Positions 43,558-51,734 of a stretch of 64,000 bases of DNA are shown piece by piece. Source of the stretch: Halostagnicola larsenii XH-48 (lineage in GTDB: Archaea; Halobacteriota; Halobacteria; Halobacteriales; Natrialbaceae); contig NZ_CP007058.1 of NCBI RefSeq assembly GCF_000517625.1, positions 62,001 to 126,000 on the forward strand. The letters are read 5' to 3'. The translations under genes and the position numbers were made by a program. The notes beneath the pieces are model-generated. The model ran no database searches. It worked only from the letters and a program-made list of their open reading frames with translations, and was not told the DNA's origin. Position 1 is the stretch's first letter. Each line of letters starts with the position of its first letter.

Positions 43558-44262
43558 CTACTTCTGGTGGTCTGATTCGGTCCCGACCGCCGACGGAGAG
43601 CCCTCGAGCGAGTCGAACGAGCCGTGTTCCGTTCCGTCTGCCGAATCCCCCTCGAGTTCCGCCTGAACTTTCTCGGTGAGCAGATCCACCGCGACTCGGT
43701 TTGCCCCCTCGGGGATGATGATGTCCGCATCCGATTTCGTCGGCGCGACGAACTGCTCGTGCATCGGCTTGACCGTCCCGAGATACTGGTCGATGACGCC
43801 CTCGAGGTCGCGCCCGCGTTCGATGACGTCGCGCTGGATCCGACGGAGAATGCGAACGTCCGCATCGGTCATCACGTAGACGCGCAAATCGAGCATGTCG
43901 AGGATCTGCTCGTCGTACAGCGAGAGGATTCCCTCGAGTATCACCACGTCGGTGGGTTCGACCGACACCGTCTCGTCCTTGCGATTGTGCACGCCGAAAT
44001 CGTACTGGGGCATCTCGACCGCCTGTCCCATCGAGAGGGAATCGAGGTGTTCACACAGGAGTTCCCACTCGAACGCGGAGGGATGGTCGTAGTTGACTGA
44101 TTCTCGTTCCTCGTACTCGAGATGGGAGAGGTCCTTGTAGTAGTTATCGAGCGGAATCCGCGTCACCGCTTCCCCGACGGCGTCGGCGATTTCTCGAGAG
44201 ACCGTCGTCTTGCCGGCCCCAGTTCCGCCGGCGATGGCGATCATGTACGAGGGAATGCTCAT
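43558..44262 (-). CDS. udk: Uridine kinase
   Basis: 234 residues from MSIPSYMIAIAGG. P-loop GGTGAGKTT at about 12-20, then the uridine-kinase core: IPLDNYYKDLSHLEYEERES, NYDHPSAFEWELL, PQYDFGVHNRKDETV, ILEGILSLYDEQI, RILRRIQRDVIERGRDLEGVIDQY, KPMHEQFVAPTKSDADIIIP. It phosphorylates uridine (and cytidine) for pyrimidine salvage. The C-terminal 25 residues are an acidic, low-complexity tail. A longer start eight codons upstream is possible. Confidence 0.95.
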   Translation of the reverse strand: MSIPSYMIAIAGGTGAGKTTVSREIADAVGEAVTRIPLDNYYKDLSHLEYEERESVNYDHPSAFEWELLCEHLDSLSMGQAVEMPQYDFGVHNRKDETVSVEPTDVVILEGILSLYDEQILDMLDLRVYVMTDADVRILRRIQRDVIERGRDLEGVIDQYLGTVKPMHEQFVAPTKSDADIIIPEGANRVAVDLLTEKVQAELEGDSADGTEHGSFDSLEGSPSAVGTESDHQK

Positions 44263-44360
44263 CGGTCTAGTCTTACGCTCGGCCATTAAGAAGGTCGTGA
44301 AATCCGCTATCTGTATCTGTATCTGTTAGCTACCGTTCATAAGAGCATACTGACGAGAGG

Positions 44361-44675
44361 CTACGATCCGCTCGAGCGATCGTCCATCGACTCGAACTCG
44401 CATTCGCCGCGAATCAGTTCGTCGACGCCCTCGGTGAGCGTCACCGAACCGAACACGGTGGCCCGATAGTACGTGTACAGCCCGTCCTGATCCCGCTTGG
44501 TTCGCTGCCGTTTTTCGACGAGTCCGAGATTAACGGGGTGATCGGTGAGGGGAAGGAGGCCGAGACCGCTCCATTCGAGCGCACCCGCGAGGTTCTTGGT
44601 TATACAGACACGCCAGTCTCGGCGGACACCGATGTCGAGTCCGCACAACAATTCCCGAAGACTGCATAGAATCAT
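44361..44675 (-). pseudogene. Remnant of a regulator-like protein
   Basis: 104 residues from the only in-frame ATG. The C-terminal half looks like a winged-helix regulator (NLGLVEKRQRTKRDQDGLYTYYRATVFG, VTLTEGVDELIRGECEFESM), a pattern I associate with haloarchaeal plasmid and virus regulators. The upstream frame (VDKPLCVGDQELVE) continues to a stop with no start codon, so the N-terminus seems lost. It lies at the left end of the accessory stretch. Confidence 0.45.
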
Positions 44676-44830
44676 CTCGACGAGCTCTTGATCGCCAACG
44701 CAGAGCGGCTTGTCGACGGCGAATCACACCCGATCAGTGCATCTCTCACGCAATAGCAACCTGCTATAAATGACACCTTATAAATATAATCTCCTTCATT
44801 ACATTATGTTTGGGTTTGAGGGTTAGTAAC

Positions 44831-45583
44831 ATGACATCTGGAGACGGTACTGATATAGATCAAGAGTCAACAGTGGCTGAACCACCCGAAGAAAACGAGT
44901 CGAAACTCACACGACGCAGGCTCGGAAAAGGGGCAGCGGTCCTTATCGGTGGTGGAGCCGGCTTGGGATATCTCTTGCTTGGAAGTTCTCCAGCTCTCGC
45001 AGTTGACGGTGCAGACCAGTGGATCGCGAACTCAGCCGAAATCACGTCCCAAGACGGTAGTGTGGATTCGATAACATTCGGTGATCCTGACGGAATCGAC
45101 GACAGCGAGACGCTCGATGAAGAGGATAACGGGCTAGTTGTCGAATGGGGCGGATTCGACGCAGGAACGACTGGGGCCGATTTCACGATATTCATCGCGG
45201 GTACGAGCGGCGGAGATGGTGGCAGTTGGACAGGTGGTGGCGAGACGACGGCTTCGGAAGCATTGGCAACCGGTTCAGAAACACTCACCGGCACGAATGG
45301 ATCAGCGACCTTCACGTGGACCGACGTGTTTGGCGAACCACAGCCAGTTGATGTCACGGCGCATACTGAGATTGCACTCAGCGATTTCGAAGCGGATACC
45401 AATAACGCGACAACAGTCCGAGAACTTGAAGTGACAATTGAAGTCGTTGTCCCGGACGAGGATGAGCTAACTGCCACCGCAACAACAACTGCGACGATTA
45501 CCGTTAACAACCAGGACGTCACAATCGAGTTCGGTGGTCAAGGTACCTTCGAGATTGAATCCGACGAGGAAGTCGTCGAATGA
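44831..45583 (+). CDS. Tat-exported protein A with novel domain (pairs with protein B)
   Basis: 250 residues. A 25-residue acidic start precedes a Tat-type signal (KLTRRRLGKGAAVLIGGGAG, then a hydrophobic core, SPALA before the predicted cut near 58). The mature domain (about 60-225) matches protein B (45657-46946): WIANSAEITSQDGSVDSITFG, GSWTGG, FTWTDVFGEPQPVDVTAHTE, IALSDFEA, TATATTTATITVNN. It is acidic, Thr-rich and beta-predicted, a secreted adhesin-like or cell-surface domain. No known family is recognised. Start ATG 44831 after an AT-rich promoter-like stretch. Confidence 0.75.
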   Translation: MTSGDGTDIDQESTVAEPPEENESKLTRRRLGKGAAVLIGGGAGLGYLLLGSSPALAVDGADQWIANSAEITSQDGSVDSITFGDPDGIDDSETLDEEDNGLVVEWGGFDAGTTGADFTIFIAGTSGGDGGSWTGGGETTASEALATGSETLTGTNGSATFTWTDVFGEPQPVDVTAHTEIALSDFEADTNNATTVRELEVTIEVVVPDEDELTATATTTATITVNNQDVTIEFGGQGTFEIESDEEVVE

Positions 45584-45656
45584 CGTACCGAACCACAAGC
45601 CGATTCGCGTGAAAGAACATATTGTGGATCTTTCGCGATCATCTTCTCGTTCTCAC

Positions 45657-46946
45657 TCATTCTTCTGTGGACAGTTCAAGAACGATGTCCGCATGACCGG
45701 TATTTCCACCACCTGTTCGGGTTGAAATGACGGAGAGATCTACTAGCTGAGTGTTCGCTGTTTGGCCGCCATTGTTACCGCTATTTCCAATGCCGATTGC
45801 TGGTGCACGACCACCGGATCCGCCAGAACCAGCACCTTCGCCTCTTTGCCCGGGAGACCCAGCGAATGAGCCGAACCCGCCAGAACCCCCTCGAGCACCG
45901 CCTCCACCACCGTACCCCGCTGTAAGAAGACCGCCCCCATCACCAGATCCCCCTCCACCGCTGGCAGTTAAAATACTCTCAGTAGTGGAAACTCCGACAG
46001 ATAGATGCGAGGAACCCCCGCCCCCACCAGCGCTCCTCCCACCACCGTTTCCACCATCGAATCCACCCCATCCCCCAATTCGACCAGTGGGCCGCTGCCC
46101 AGCCCAGGCACGTAGTGTTTCAGTCGTAGAGAGATCTACCGCAGCATTTATTCTACCGCCTGTTCCACCTGCTCGATCGGAACTCGCTCCACCGGATCCG
46201 TTGATTGTTACTCTCGCAGAATCATATGCAGCAACGTCGATATCGACCGGTTCGGGGCTCGCCTGTCCATCGGTCATGAAGTAGAACTCGTCTGCTTCGG
46301 TCGAGGCAGCGAACTGCCCTTCCAGATAGCCAATCCGTACTACCAAATTAGGGTTCGTCACGCTAATCGTTGCGGTAGCCGTTGCAGTAGCAGAAATATC
46401 CGCTTCGGGGATCATCCCCTCGATTTCGACAGCCAGCACTTGTTCTGTTGTCGTGCCGCCTGTGGGTGCCTCGAAGTCCTCGAGTTCGATCTCGGAATGG
46501 TCTGTCACATCAACTGGCCGTGGGTCACCGAATAATTCTTCCCACGAATACACCGCTTCGCTGGAGGCTTGGTTGACCGCGGTACTACCGGTCGCCAGCA
46601 CCTCCCAATCGGTTTCGTCAGCACCGCCACTCCAACTCCCAGCTCCGTCAGCCGTCCCTTTAAGCCGGATTTCAAACGTAATGTCCGCAGGCAGCCTATT
46701 CACCCCCTCATAGGTCACGCGAATCTCATCAGCATCTTCATGCTCAGCATCGCCAAACGTGAGTTCAGATATCTCTCCATTATCGCTCGTAATGGCTGCA
46801 TCGTTAACAGCCCACTCAACCTCACTCAATGCGAGGGCCGAACGGCTATTGGGTACGATCAAACCTACACTTGCAAGTCCGCCTGCACAGATACGGGCTA
46901 CCCACCGCTTGAATTCGCGACGTGTCAATTGGATCTTACGGCTCAT
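45657..46946 (-). CDS. Tat-exported protein B: same novel domain plus glycine-rich region
   Basis: 429 residues. Signal MSRKIQLTRREFKRWVARIC (Tat-like, RRxFKRW), cut probable after SALA near 39. Residues 40-205 are homologous to protein A: VEWAVNDAAITSDNGEISEL, TFGDAEHED, GSWSGG, YSWEELFGDPRPVDVTDHSE, IELEDFEAP, ATATATISVTNPN. Then a beta segment (about 210-265) and a long Gly/Ser-rich region (about 265-410; many GG pairs, GGGGG runs) with a terminal beta-strand. The glycine-rich part suggests an extended or fibrous surface structure. The gene is convergent with A, 73 bp between stops. Function unknown. Confidence 0.78.
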   Translation of the reverse strand: MSRKIQLTRREFKRWVARICAGGLASVGLIVPNSRSALALSEVEWAVNDAAITSDNGEISELTFGDAEHEDADEIRVTYEGVNRLPADITFEIRLKGTADGAGSWSGGADETDWEVLATGSTAVNQASSEAVYSWEELFGDPRPVDVTDHSEIELEDFEAPTGGTTTEQVLAVEIEGMIPEADISATATATATISVTNPNLVVRIGYLEGQFAASTEADEFYFMTDGQASPEPVDIDVAAYDSARVTINGSGGASSDRAGGTGGRINAAVDLSTTETLRAWAGQRPTGRIGGWGGFDGGNGGGRSAGGGGGSSHLSVGVSTTESILTASGGGGSGDGGGLLTAGYGGGGGARGGSGGFGSFAGSPGQRGEGAGSGGSGGRAPAIGIGNSGNNGGQTANTQLVDLSVISTRTGGGNTGHADIVLELSTEE

Positions 46947-47597
46947 GAAAATCGCTGCTATTTCGTATGATCTGTAGTGTGATATTCAGATTCATTTATG
47001 ATAGCTAATAGAAAATTATGAATTTCCTACCGTATTTGGGAAGATGAATTACCAGTAGAGGATACGCAGAAATAGTTTAGTAGCGGAACTAGCTGTGGTT
47101 TTCATCGATATCTGTCTTCAGCTATGCGAAAAACCACGTGACGGCAGCAGGATATAGAAGGAATGATGAGGAACAGCTGTGGACACCAAAAGCCTCCTCA
47201 TCCCGAATTAGGCGTCGACTTACACCCTCTCTGAATTCCCCGAAGAGTACTTCGAAGAATTCTGTGTGGTCGAACGGGACCACAAATTCCAGACAGTGGT
47301 CTCAATAGAGCGTTCGAGAGGCTCTCGAAGAACAGCGCAGTTCGTCTCTGGTTTCAGTCGGATGCTCGGTCCCATCACCTGCGGGTCTCCCTTATCGGTC
47401 GTCGTCGGTCACGAAGGAGGACATTTCTCGAGGACCCTCTCGAGCCACCATTCGTCCGCGTCTGAAGATTGGATGTAGCAGTTTCCAGGTTTCACGATCG
47501 AGTATACGCCGTTATAGGGGATACTCTTCTGACGGGTACATTCAGGAGACATCGTACGAGGACGAACAGCTATGCCACTGGCATGCGTACTGTTACC
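46947..47597. other. 651-bp AT-rich gap with hairpin and coding debris
   Basis: Lies between protein B and the FilR1-type regulator. Bases 46970-47160 are AT-rich. A hairpin follows at 47165-47202. From about 47217 one frame reads YTLSEFPEEYFEEFCVVERD, a plausible protein fragment without a start codon, then loses credibility. No intact gene is seen. Probably mobile-element debris. Confidence 0.5.
47165..47202. repeat. Hairpin (8-bp stem), degenerate relative of the 50039 element
   Basis: GATGAGGA (47165-47172) and TCCTCATC (47195-47202) are perfect complements around a 22-nt loop. The part GACACCAAAAGCCTC then CTCATCCCGAA resembles GACGCCAAAGGCGTC then TCATCCCGAA at 50062-50089. Likely a related structured end of an element. 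Confidence 0.45.
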
Positions 47598-48407
47598 ATG
47601 TTATTTACTTCCGCCAGCACACCGCTCGAGGACATCGAGTTCCTCGCGCGGTCGGAACACCGAGTCACCGTGCTCGATACACTGACCGAGAACGCAGCGA
47701 CTCGAGGCGATCTCCGAGCCGCAACTGAAGCCTCGTCCTCGACGGTTAGCCGGACGTTACGGGCGTTCGAAGAACGGAACTGGATCAGTAGAAGTGGTAA
47801 TCAATACGAAGCAACACAGTTGGGCGCGTTCGTTGCCGCGGGGATGCGAGACCTGATCAATCGACTCGAGACCGAGCGAACGCTTCGCGATGTCTGGCCA
47901 TGGTTTCCGAGCGAGGCAAGTGGGTTTACCGTCGAGATGGTCGCCGATGCGACAGTGACGGTTGCCGAATCCGACACTCCATACGCACCAGTCAACCGAT
48001 TTCTGTCGTTGCTCCGGGAAACGGAGCAGTTTCGCTTCGTCGGCACCGATATCGCCCTGCTCGAGCCCTGTAAGGACGAGCTTCGTCAGCAGGTTATAAG
48101 CGGGATGCAGACGGCAATCATCGACCCGCCGAGCGTTGCCGAATACATCCTCTCGACGTACCGAGACCACTGTTCGACGGTCCTCGAGCGGCAGAATTTT
48201 ACCGTCGAGCTACACGACGATCTGCCGTCCTACGGTGTCAGTCTCTTCGACGACCGAATCGCCATTAGCTGCTATGACCCGGACAGCGGGATGGTACGAG
48301 CGGTAATCGATACGGACGACCCCGTCGCACGAGACTGGGCGGAGTCGACGTTCGTGGCCTATCGCGATGAGGCTCGGCCATTGACGCTCGAGCAGTCCGA
48401 GGACTGA
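47598..48407 (+). CDS. Winged-helix regulator with FilR1-type domain
   Basis: 269 residues from ATG 47598 (MLFTSASTPLEDIEFLARSE); an ATG five codons upstream (47583) is possible. N-terminal winged helix (about 10-75: HRVTVLDTLTENAATRGDLRA then ATEASSSTVSRTLRAFEERNWI). The middle and C-terminal part (about 110-260) match the FilR1 regulatory domain of archaeal regulators (FRFVGTDIALLEPCKDELRQQV, YGVSLFDDRIAISCYDPDSGMVRAVIDTDD). Such proteins are abundant, poorly characterised haloarchaeal regulators. Neighbours are a DUF1059 gene and a membrane protein, 175 bp downstream. Confidence 0.85.
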   Translation: MLFTSASTPLEDIEFLARSEHRVTVLDTLTENAATRGDLRAATEASSSTVSRTLRAFEERNWISRSGNQYEATQLGAFVAAGMRDLINRLETERTLRDVWPWFPSEASGFTVEMVADATVTVAESDTPYAPVNRFLSLLRETEQFRFVGTDIALLEPCKDELRQQVISGMQTAIIDPPSVAEYILSTYRDHCSTVLERQNFTVELHDDLPSYGVSLFDDRIAISCYDPDSGMVRAVIDTDDPVARDWAESTFVAYRDEARPLTLEQSED

Positions 48408-48582
48408 GCAGGACCACGATGGCACAGTAGGTGATCCCCCTCGCAGTTTCTGATTTCGGCGCCCTCTCATTGTCGTCGGCTACCGATTTGCATGGTCTGC
48501 ACGAATGGCACTGGTTGCACGAAACCCACTAGATGCCTACATTATCACCCTCACTGTACCTCCACTTGGAGGCTGACTGACA

Positions 48583-48795
48583 ATGGCAGACGACACCCTG
48601 GCAGAAGAACAGATGACAGCGTTACAAGTAGCGTGCGACACCGAGGTCTCGGGCTGTCTTTTCCTCATGCGGACCGAGGAAAGCGACAAGGAGCGGCTCC
48701 TTGAGATCACGCGCGATCACGTCCGAGAACAACACGGAAAAGACTACACCCTCGAGGAAATCGACGAACAACACGTAAACGAAGTCGAGGTTTGA
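48583..48795 (+). CDS. DUF1059 family protein
   Basis: 70 residues, usual length. Pattern: VACDTEVSGCLFLMRTEESDKERLLEITRDHVREQHG, followed by YTLEEIDEQHVNEVEV. Two Cys (CDTEVSGC) and a His at the C-terminus could bind metal, as in the family. Small cytosolic protein, unknown role. The next gene starts 48 bp downstream in the same direction. Confidence 0.85.
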   Translation: MADDTLAEEQMTALQVACDTEVSGCLFLMRTEESDKERLLEITRDHVREQHGKDYTLEEIDEQHVNEVEV

Positions 48796-48843
48796 ACCGA
48801 CGCAAAAACGACAGAACGGACTACGAAGAAGGAACACGAACTC

Positions 48844-49383
48844 ATGAGCGTTGATCGAACAACCGTTGAACAGCACGAAACTGAGTACGAACTCGGGCGC
48901 GGCGGACGAACGGGATCGGTGCTGATGGCGCTCGCGGGCATCGCCTTCGTCGGCTACGGGGTGGTTTTCCTCGCGAGAACGTTCTTCGGCTCCGGTTTCG
49001 AACTCGGCGTCGCGACCTTGAACGGGGTTACCCCGGCGGATCTCAATGCGGTCGATCCGGCGATCATGCACTACATCAACCACCTGCACGTCGCTACCGC
49101 GGCGTTCATCATCACCACCGGAATTGCTATCGCGGCGCTGGCGTGGTACGGCGTTCGAGGCGGTCAGCTGTGGGCGTGGGCGACAGCGGTCGTGGTTGCC
49201 GTGGTCGGCCTGGCGCTCGCGCTGCCAATGCACTATATGGATCTCTTCACACACAGTTGGATGACCCACCTCGGCCCGATCTATCTCGCAACGATCGTCT
49301 TCGTCGTGGGCGCTATCCTCGCGTATCGAGGGATGCGATCCGGTACTCGGGCACTAGGGCCCGACGGGAATACTGGGAATTAG
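48844..49383 (+). CDS. Haloarchaeal membrane protein, four helices
   Basis: 179 residues. Polar N-terminus (MSVDRTTVEQHETEYELGRGG), then helices GSVLMALAGIAFVGYGVVFLA, FIITTGIAIAALAWYGV, WATAVVVAVVGLALALP and IYLATIVFVVGAILAYRGM. Conserved-looking His: MHYINHLHVA and LPMHYMDLFTHSWMTHLGP, which might bind heme or metal. Unknown family. It follows the DUF1059 gene by 48 bp and may be cotranscribed with it. Confidence 0.75.
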   Translation: MSVDRTTVEQHETEYELGRGGRTGSVLMALAGIAFVGYGVVFLARTFFGSGFELGVATLNGVTPADLNAVDPAIMHYINHLHVATAAFIITTGIAIAALAWYGVRGGQLWAWATAVVVAVVGLALALPMHYMDLFTHSWMTHLGPIYLATIVFVVGAILAYRGMRSGTRALGPDGNTGN

Positions 49384-49720
49384 CCCTCCCATTTCTCCAT
49401 CGACCAAATTGCCGACGGTCGGGTGAAAAGTCTAAGACTTCCGAAACGAGCGCTGAGTTTACTGACTACCATCGACTCTCTTATCAGTGGGAAGAGACCG
49501 TAGATCGCCAGCATTTTGACGGCCGATCTGCTGAGTGAGGTATCGATCGCTTCCTCCCCGGTTCGTCGAGGAAGGGACGTCAAGAACAGTTTGGGATACT
49601 GTATTGCCGAGTTCTATGACCTTACAGAAGTAAAATCCACCTGGAAAATATCGGACTCTCCCCTCTCTTCTCTCTCCGAACACCAAAGATATTTAACACA
49701 ATCTGCCGATTCAGTGCTGT
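49384..49720. other. 337-bp intergenic region, no clear gene
   Basis: Minus-strand frames (49380-49583, 49459-49686) have no acidic bias or recognised motifs. AT-rich TATTTAACACA at about 49689-49699 is a plausible TATA region for the gene at 49721. Possible decayed element, not proven. Confidence 0.4.
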
Positions 49721-49969
49721 ATGATGCGACAACAGGAGTCGGAGGTCCCGAAAACGACTGGATACATCCTCGGGATTGGACAAGTTATCCAACTCTTGAG
49801 TTTCCCCTTACTGGTGATGGGGCAATTCCTCCTCCAGACGGACGACCTCTCCTTGGTAATTGCTTCGGCGGCGCTCGTGCTTGCAGTCGGGAACTTCGTC
49901 GTCCTTTACCAATTGCAGCAAGCGTTATTCGAAAACGGAACGACAGAATGGATGAGTTGGGTGAGCTAG
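49721..49969 (+). CDS. Small two-helix membrane protein
   Basis: 82 residues from tandem ATGs at 49721 and 49724 (MMRQQESEVPKTTGYI). Two helices: GYILGIGQVIQLLSFPLLVMGQFLL and LSLVIASAALVLAVGNFVVLYQL. It ends in a polar tail (FENGTTEWMSWVS). A TATA-like sequence sits about 25 bp upstream. A longer plus frame (49516-50187) overlaps but has no protein-like features. Family unknown. Confidence 0.5.
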   Translation: MMRQQESEVPKTTGYILGIGQVIQLLSFPLLVMGQFLLQTDDLSLVIASAALVLAVGNFVVLYQLQQALFENGTTEWMSWVS

Positions 49970-50038
49970 TGCGTCATCGCATGGTTGAGGGGTCACAGAA
50001 TAGGAACTTCGACAACCGAGCACTACCCGCTGGTGAAC

Positions 50039-50119
50039 TGCCTCGGGGTCAAGTGGTTCGAGACGCCAAAGGCGTCTCGTCATCCCGAAAGACTTCGTCT
50101 TTCGGACGACCCCGTGGCA
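50039..50119. repeat. Multi-stem structured element (three-way-junction-like)
   Basis: Outer stem 50039-50050 with 50108-50119 (TGCCTCGGGGTC/GACCCCGTGGCA, 12 bp with one mismatch). Inside are hairpin 1 CGAGACGCC-AAA-GGCGTCTCG (50059-50079) and hairpin 2 CCGAAAGAC-TTC-GTCTTTCGG (50085-50105), both perfect 9-bp stems with three-base loops. This is consistent with a folded RNA or the hairpin end of an IS200/IS605-type element; no tnpA/tnpB is present. It lies between convergent genes, so a bidirectional terminator is another option. Confidence 0.65.
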
Positions 50120-50170
50120 TTCGCCTTGCACCGCCTGTAAAACTCAGCAGAGATGGGACGTACGACGGGT

Positions 50171-51061
50171 TCAGAAGAGTCCGATGACGAACCCAACCCC
50201 CATAATGATGAGGACGACAGCGGAGAACGCCGGGAGGTACGGTGTGTACCGCTCGACTTTCTCCTCGGAGTGCTGGTAGCCCGCGATCAACAGCATCGTC
50301 AGACTAACGATACCCAGGATGACGGTGAGGGCGTACGCACTCATCAGCTCGAGGCAGTGATTCGACCCGGCACAGAGCGCGATGATCTCGAACTCCTCCT
50401 CGTGGGCAAACCCGAGGACGAACGCGAACCACGCGATACCGAGGAGCCCCCGGTCGGCGGCTTCATCGGGATCACCGTGTGAATGTGAGTGCCCACCGAC
50501 GAACGGAACGAACCCTTTCAGACGCGAAAGTACGCCATTGTCATCGTGGTCGTGCGAATTGTCGCGGGAGGTATCACGTGAACGGCCCTCTTCGTTCGCC
50601 TCGCTGTGTTGCGTGTCCGAATCGTGTCGGTGCTCTCTCGAGTGGTGTTCGTGGTCATGCGAGTCTCCGTGGTTGGCGTGACCGGAGTCGTGGTCATCAT
50701 CGTGACCGCCGTGAGCATGTCCGTGGAAGTACTCACGGATGCCAAGCGCTATCAGCAGGACACCGGCCACGAGACTGACTGGCCCGCCGATTTGGATGCC
50801 ACCGGCTATCGTAATCGGCTCGTTGACCTGTGTGAGGTTGAAGTAGTCCTTCGCGTAGAAGAACACGCCGACCATCGCGATACTACTCACGAGATGGCCG
50901 ACGCCGATGATGAAACTCGCGGCGAACCCGTACACCCACTTGTTCGTCTGATCGAGGGCGTACGACGCGGCAACGGGCCATCCGTGGCCCGGCTCGATAC
51001 CGTGAACGGCACCGAGTGCGACCGCCCCGAGGAGAAGGCCGAGCGATTCACCGTGTAACAT
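50171..51061 (-). CDS. Nickel/cobalt exporter-like protein (NicO/RcnA type) with His-rich loop
   Basis: 296 residues, about six to seven helices. The first motif is AVHGIEPGHGWPVAASYAL, close to the H-x4-DH/PGHG of NiCoT and RcnA-type transporters. A long cytosolic loop (about 110-180) is extremely His/Asp/Glu-rich (HGHAHGGHDDDHD and several HDH-like runs), a likely metal buffer. Later motifs: GFAHEEEFEIIALCAGS. It would export or handle Ni2+/Co2+. Divergent from nikR, 106 bp between, strongly suggesting nickel-dependent control. Confidence 0.85.
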   Translation of the reverse strand: MLHGESLGLLLGAVALGAVHGIEPGHGWPVAASYALDQTNKWVYGFAASFIIGVGHLVSSIAMVGVFFYAKDYFNLTQVNEPITIAGGIQIGGPVSLVAGVLLIALGIREYFHGHAHGGHDDDHDSGHANHGDSHDHEHHSREHRHDSDTQHSEANEEGRSRDTSRDNSHDHDDNGVLSRLKGFVPFVGGHSHSHGDPDEAADRGLLGIAWFAFVLGFAHEEEFEIIALCAGSNHCLELMSAYALTVILGIVSLTMLLIAGYQHSEEKVERYTPYLPAFSAVVLIIMGVGFVIGLF

Positions 51062-51167
51062 CCCTTGAGATGCATATCGGCCGATCGTGCGGATAACGGT
51101 TGTTACTACCGTACCGGGGGAATCGTAATACTAGGGGACCTTATGAAAGCGGAACGAGTTCGCCTAT

Positions 51168-51563
51168 ATGCGAACGAGCTTCAGTATCCCCGATGAAGTC
51201 GTCGAAGAGTTTGACCAGGTGTGGCAAGAACAGGAACTCGAAAACAGGTCGCGGGCGGTCAGAGAAGCGATGCTCGAGTATATCGAATCACACTCGCGCC
51301 TCGAGGAGACGAGCGGTGACGTCGTCGCGCTCGTCGCCTTCGATTATCGTCACCACGAGGTAATTCGAGAGCTTCACGCCGTTCAGCACAGGTATCAGGA
51401 CGTGATCCTCAATACGAGTCACACACACCACGGCGAATGGTGTCTCGAGTCGCTGTTCTGTCGGGGGTCAGCCGAGCAAGTTCGGGAGTTGACTTATCGA
51501 CTCCGCGACTTCGACGGTGTGCGGCGAGTGAAAGTGATGGTGATCAGAGATAGCGCGGAATGA
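51168..51563 (+). CDS. nikR: NikR-type nickel-responsive regulator
   Basis: 131 residues. An N-terminal ribbon-helix-helix (MRTSFSIPDEVVEEFDQVWQ) and C-terminal ACT-like metal domain (DVVALVAFDYRHHEV, HRYQDVILNTSHTHHGEW). Candidate Ni ligands are H74, H85, H87 and C92 (HTHHGEWCLES), the NikR pattern with one-residue differences. It represses or activates nickel transport genes when bound to Ni. It is divergent from the NicO-like exporter. Confidence 0.9.
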   Translation: MRTSFSIPDEVVEEFDQVWQEQELENRSRAVREAMLEYIESHSRLEETSGDVVALVAFDYRHHEVIRELHAVQHRYQDVILNTSHTHHGEWCLESLFCRGSAEQVRELTYRLRDFDGVRRVKVMVIRDSAE

Positions 51564-51716
51564 ATTACGCTCCGCTATTGCTGTTCGATGGGTCACAGGT
51601 TTCGTTCCTGCTCTCGATACTGAGCGATGGAACAACTGTCGACGGAACGCTCTCTGTGAACCCGGTCGTGGGATACGACGAGCATAGCAACGGCGCAGGA
51701 GTTTTTATGTGTGCAT

Positions 51717-51733
51717 GTAGTACTGTGTACTAC
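51717..51733. promoter_or_regulatory. vapB: VapBC operator candidate
   Basis: GTAGTAC-TGT-GTACTAC: perfect 7-bp arms, 3-bp centre, ending one base before the vapB start codon at 51735. A TATA-like TTTTTATG lies about 30 bp upstream of the start. Typical site for autorepression by a toxin-antitoxin complex. Confidence 0.65.
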
Positions 51734-51734
51734 G

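Noticed and set aside
45751-46284. Proline-rich 177-codon frame opposite the glycine-rich region of protein B
   Set aside because: Its proline runs are the complement of Gly codons; the sense gene has a signal peptide and homology to its neighbour.
49380-49686. Minus-strand frames that might be a transposase relic
   Set aside because: No DDE or other transposase motif can be read, and composition is not conclusive.
51062-51167. NikR operator in the divergent region
   Set aside because: Only short imperfect half-sites (GTTAC ... GTAAT) were seen; not enough to claim a site.
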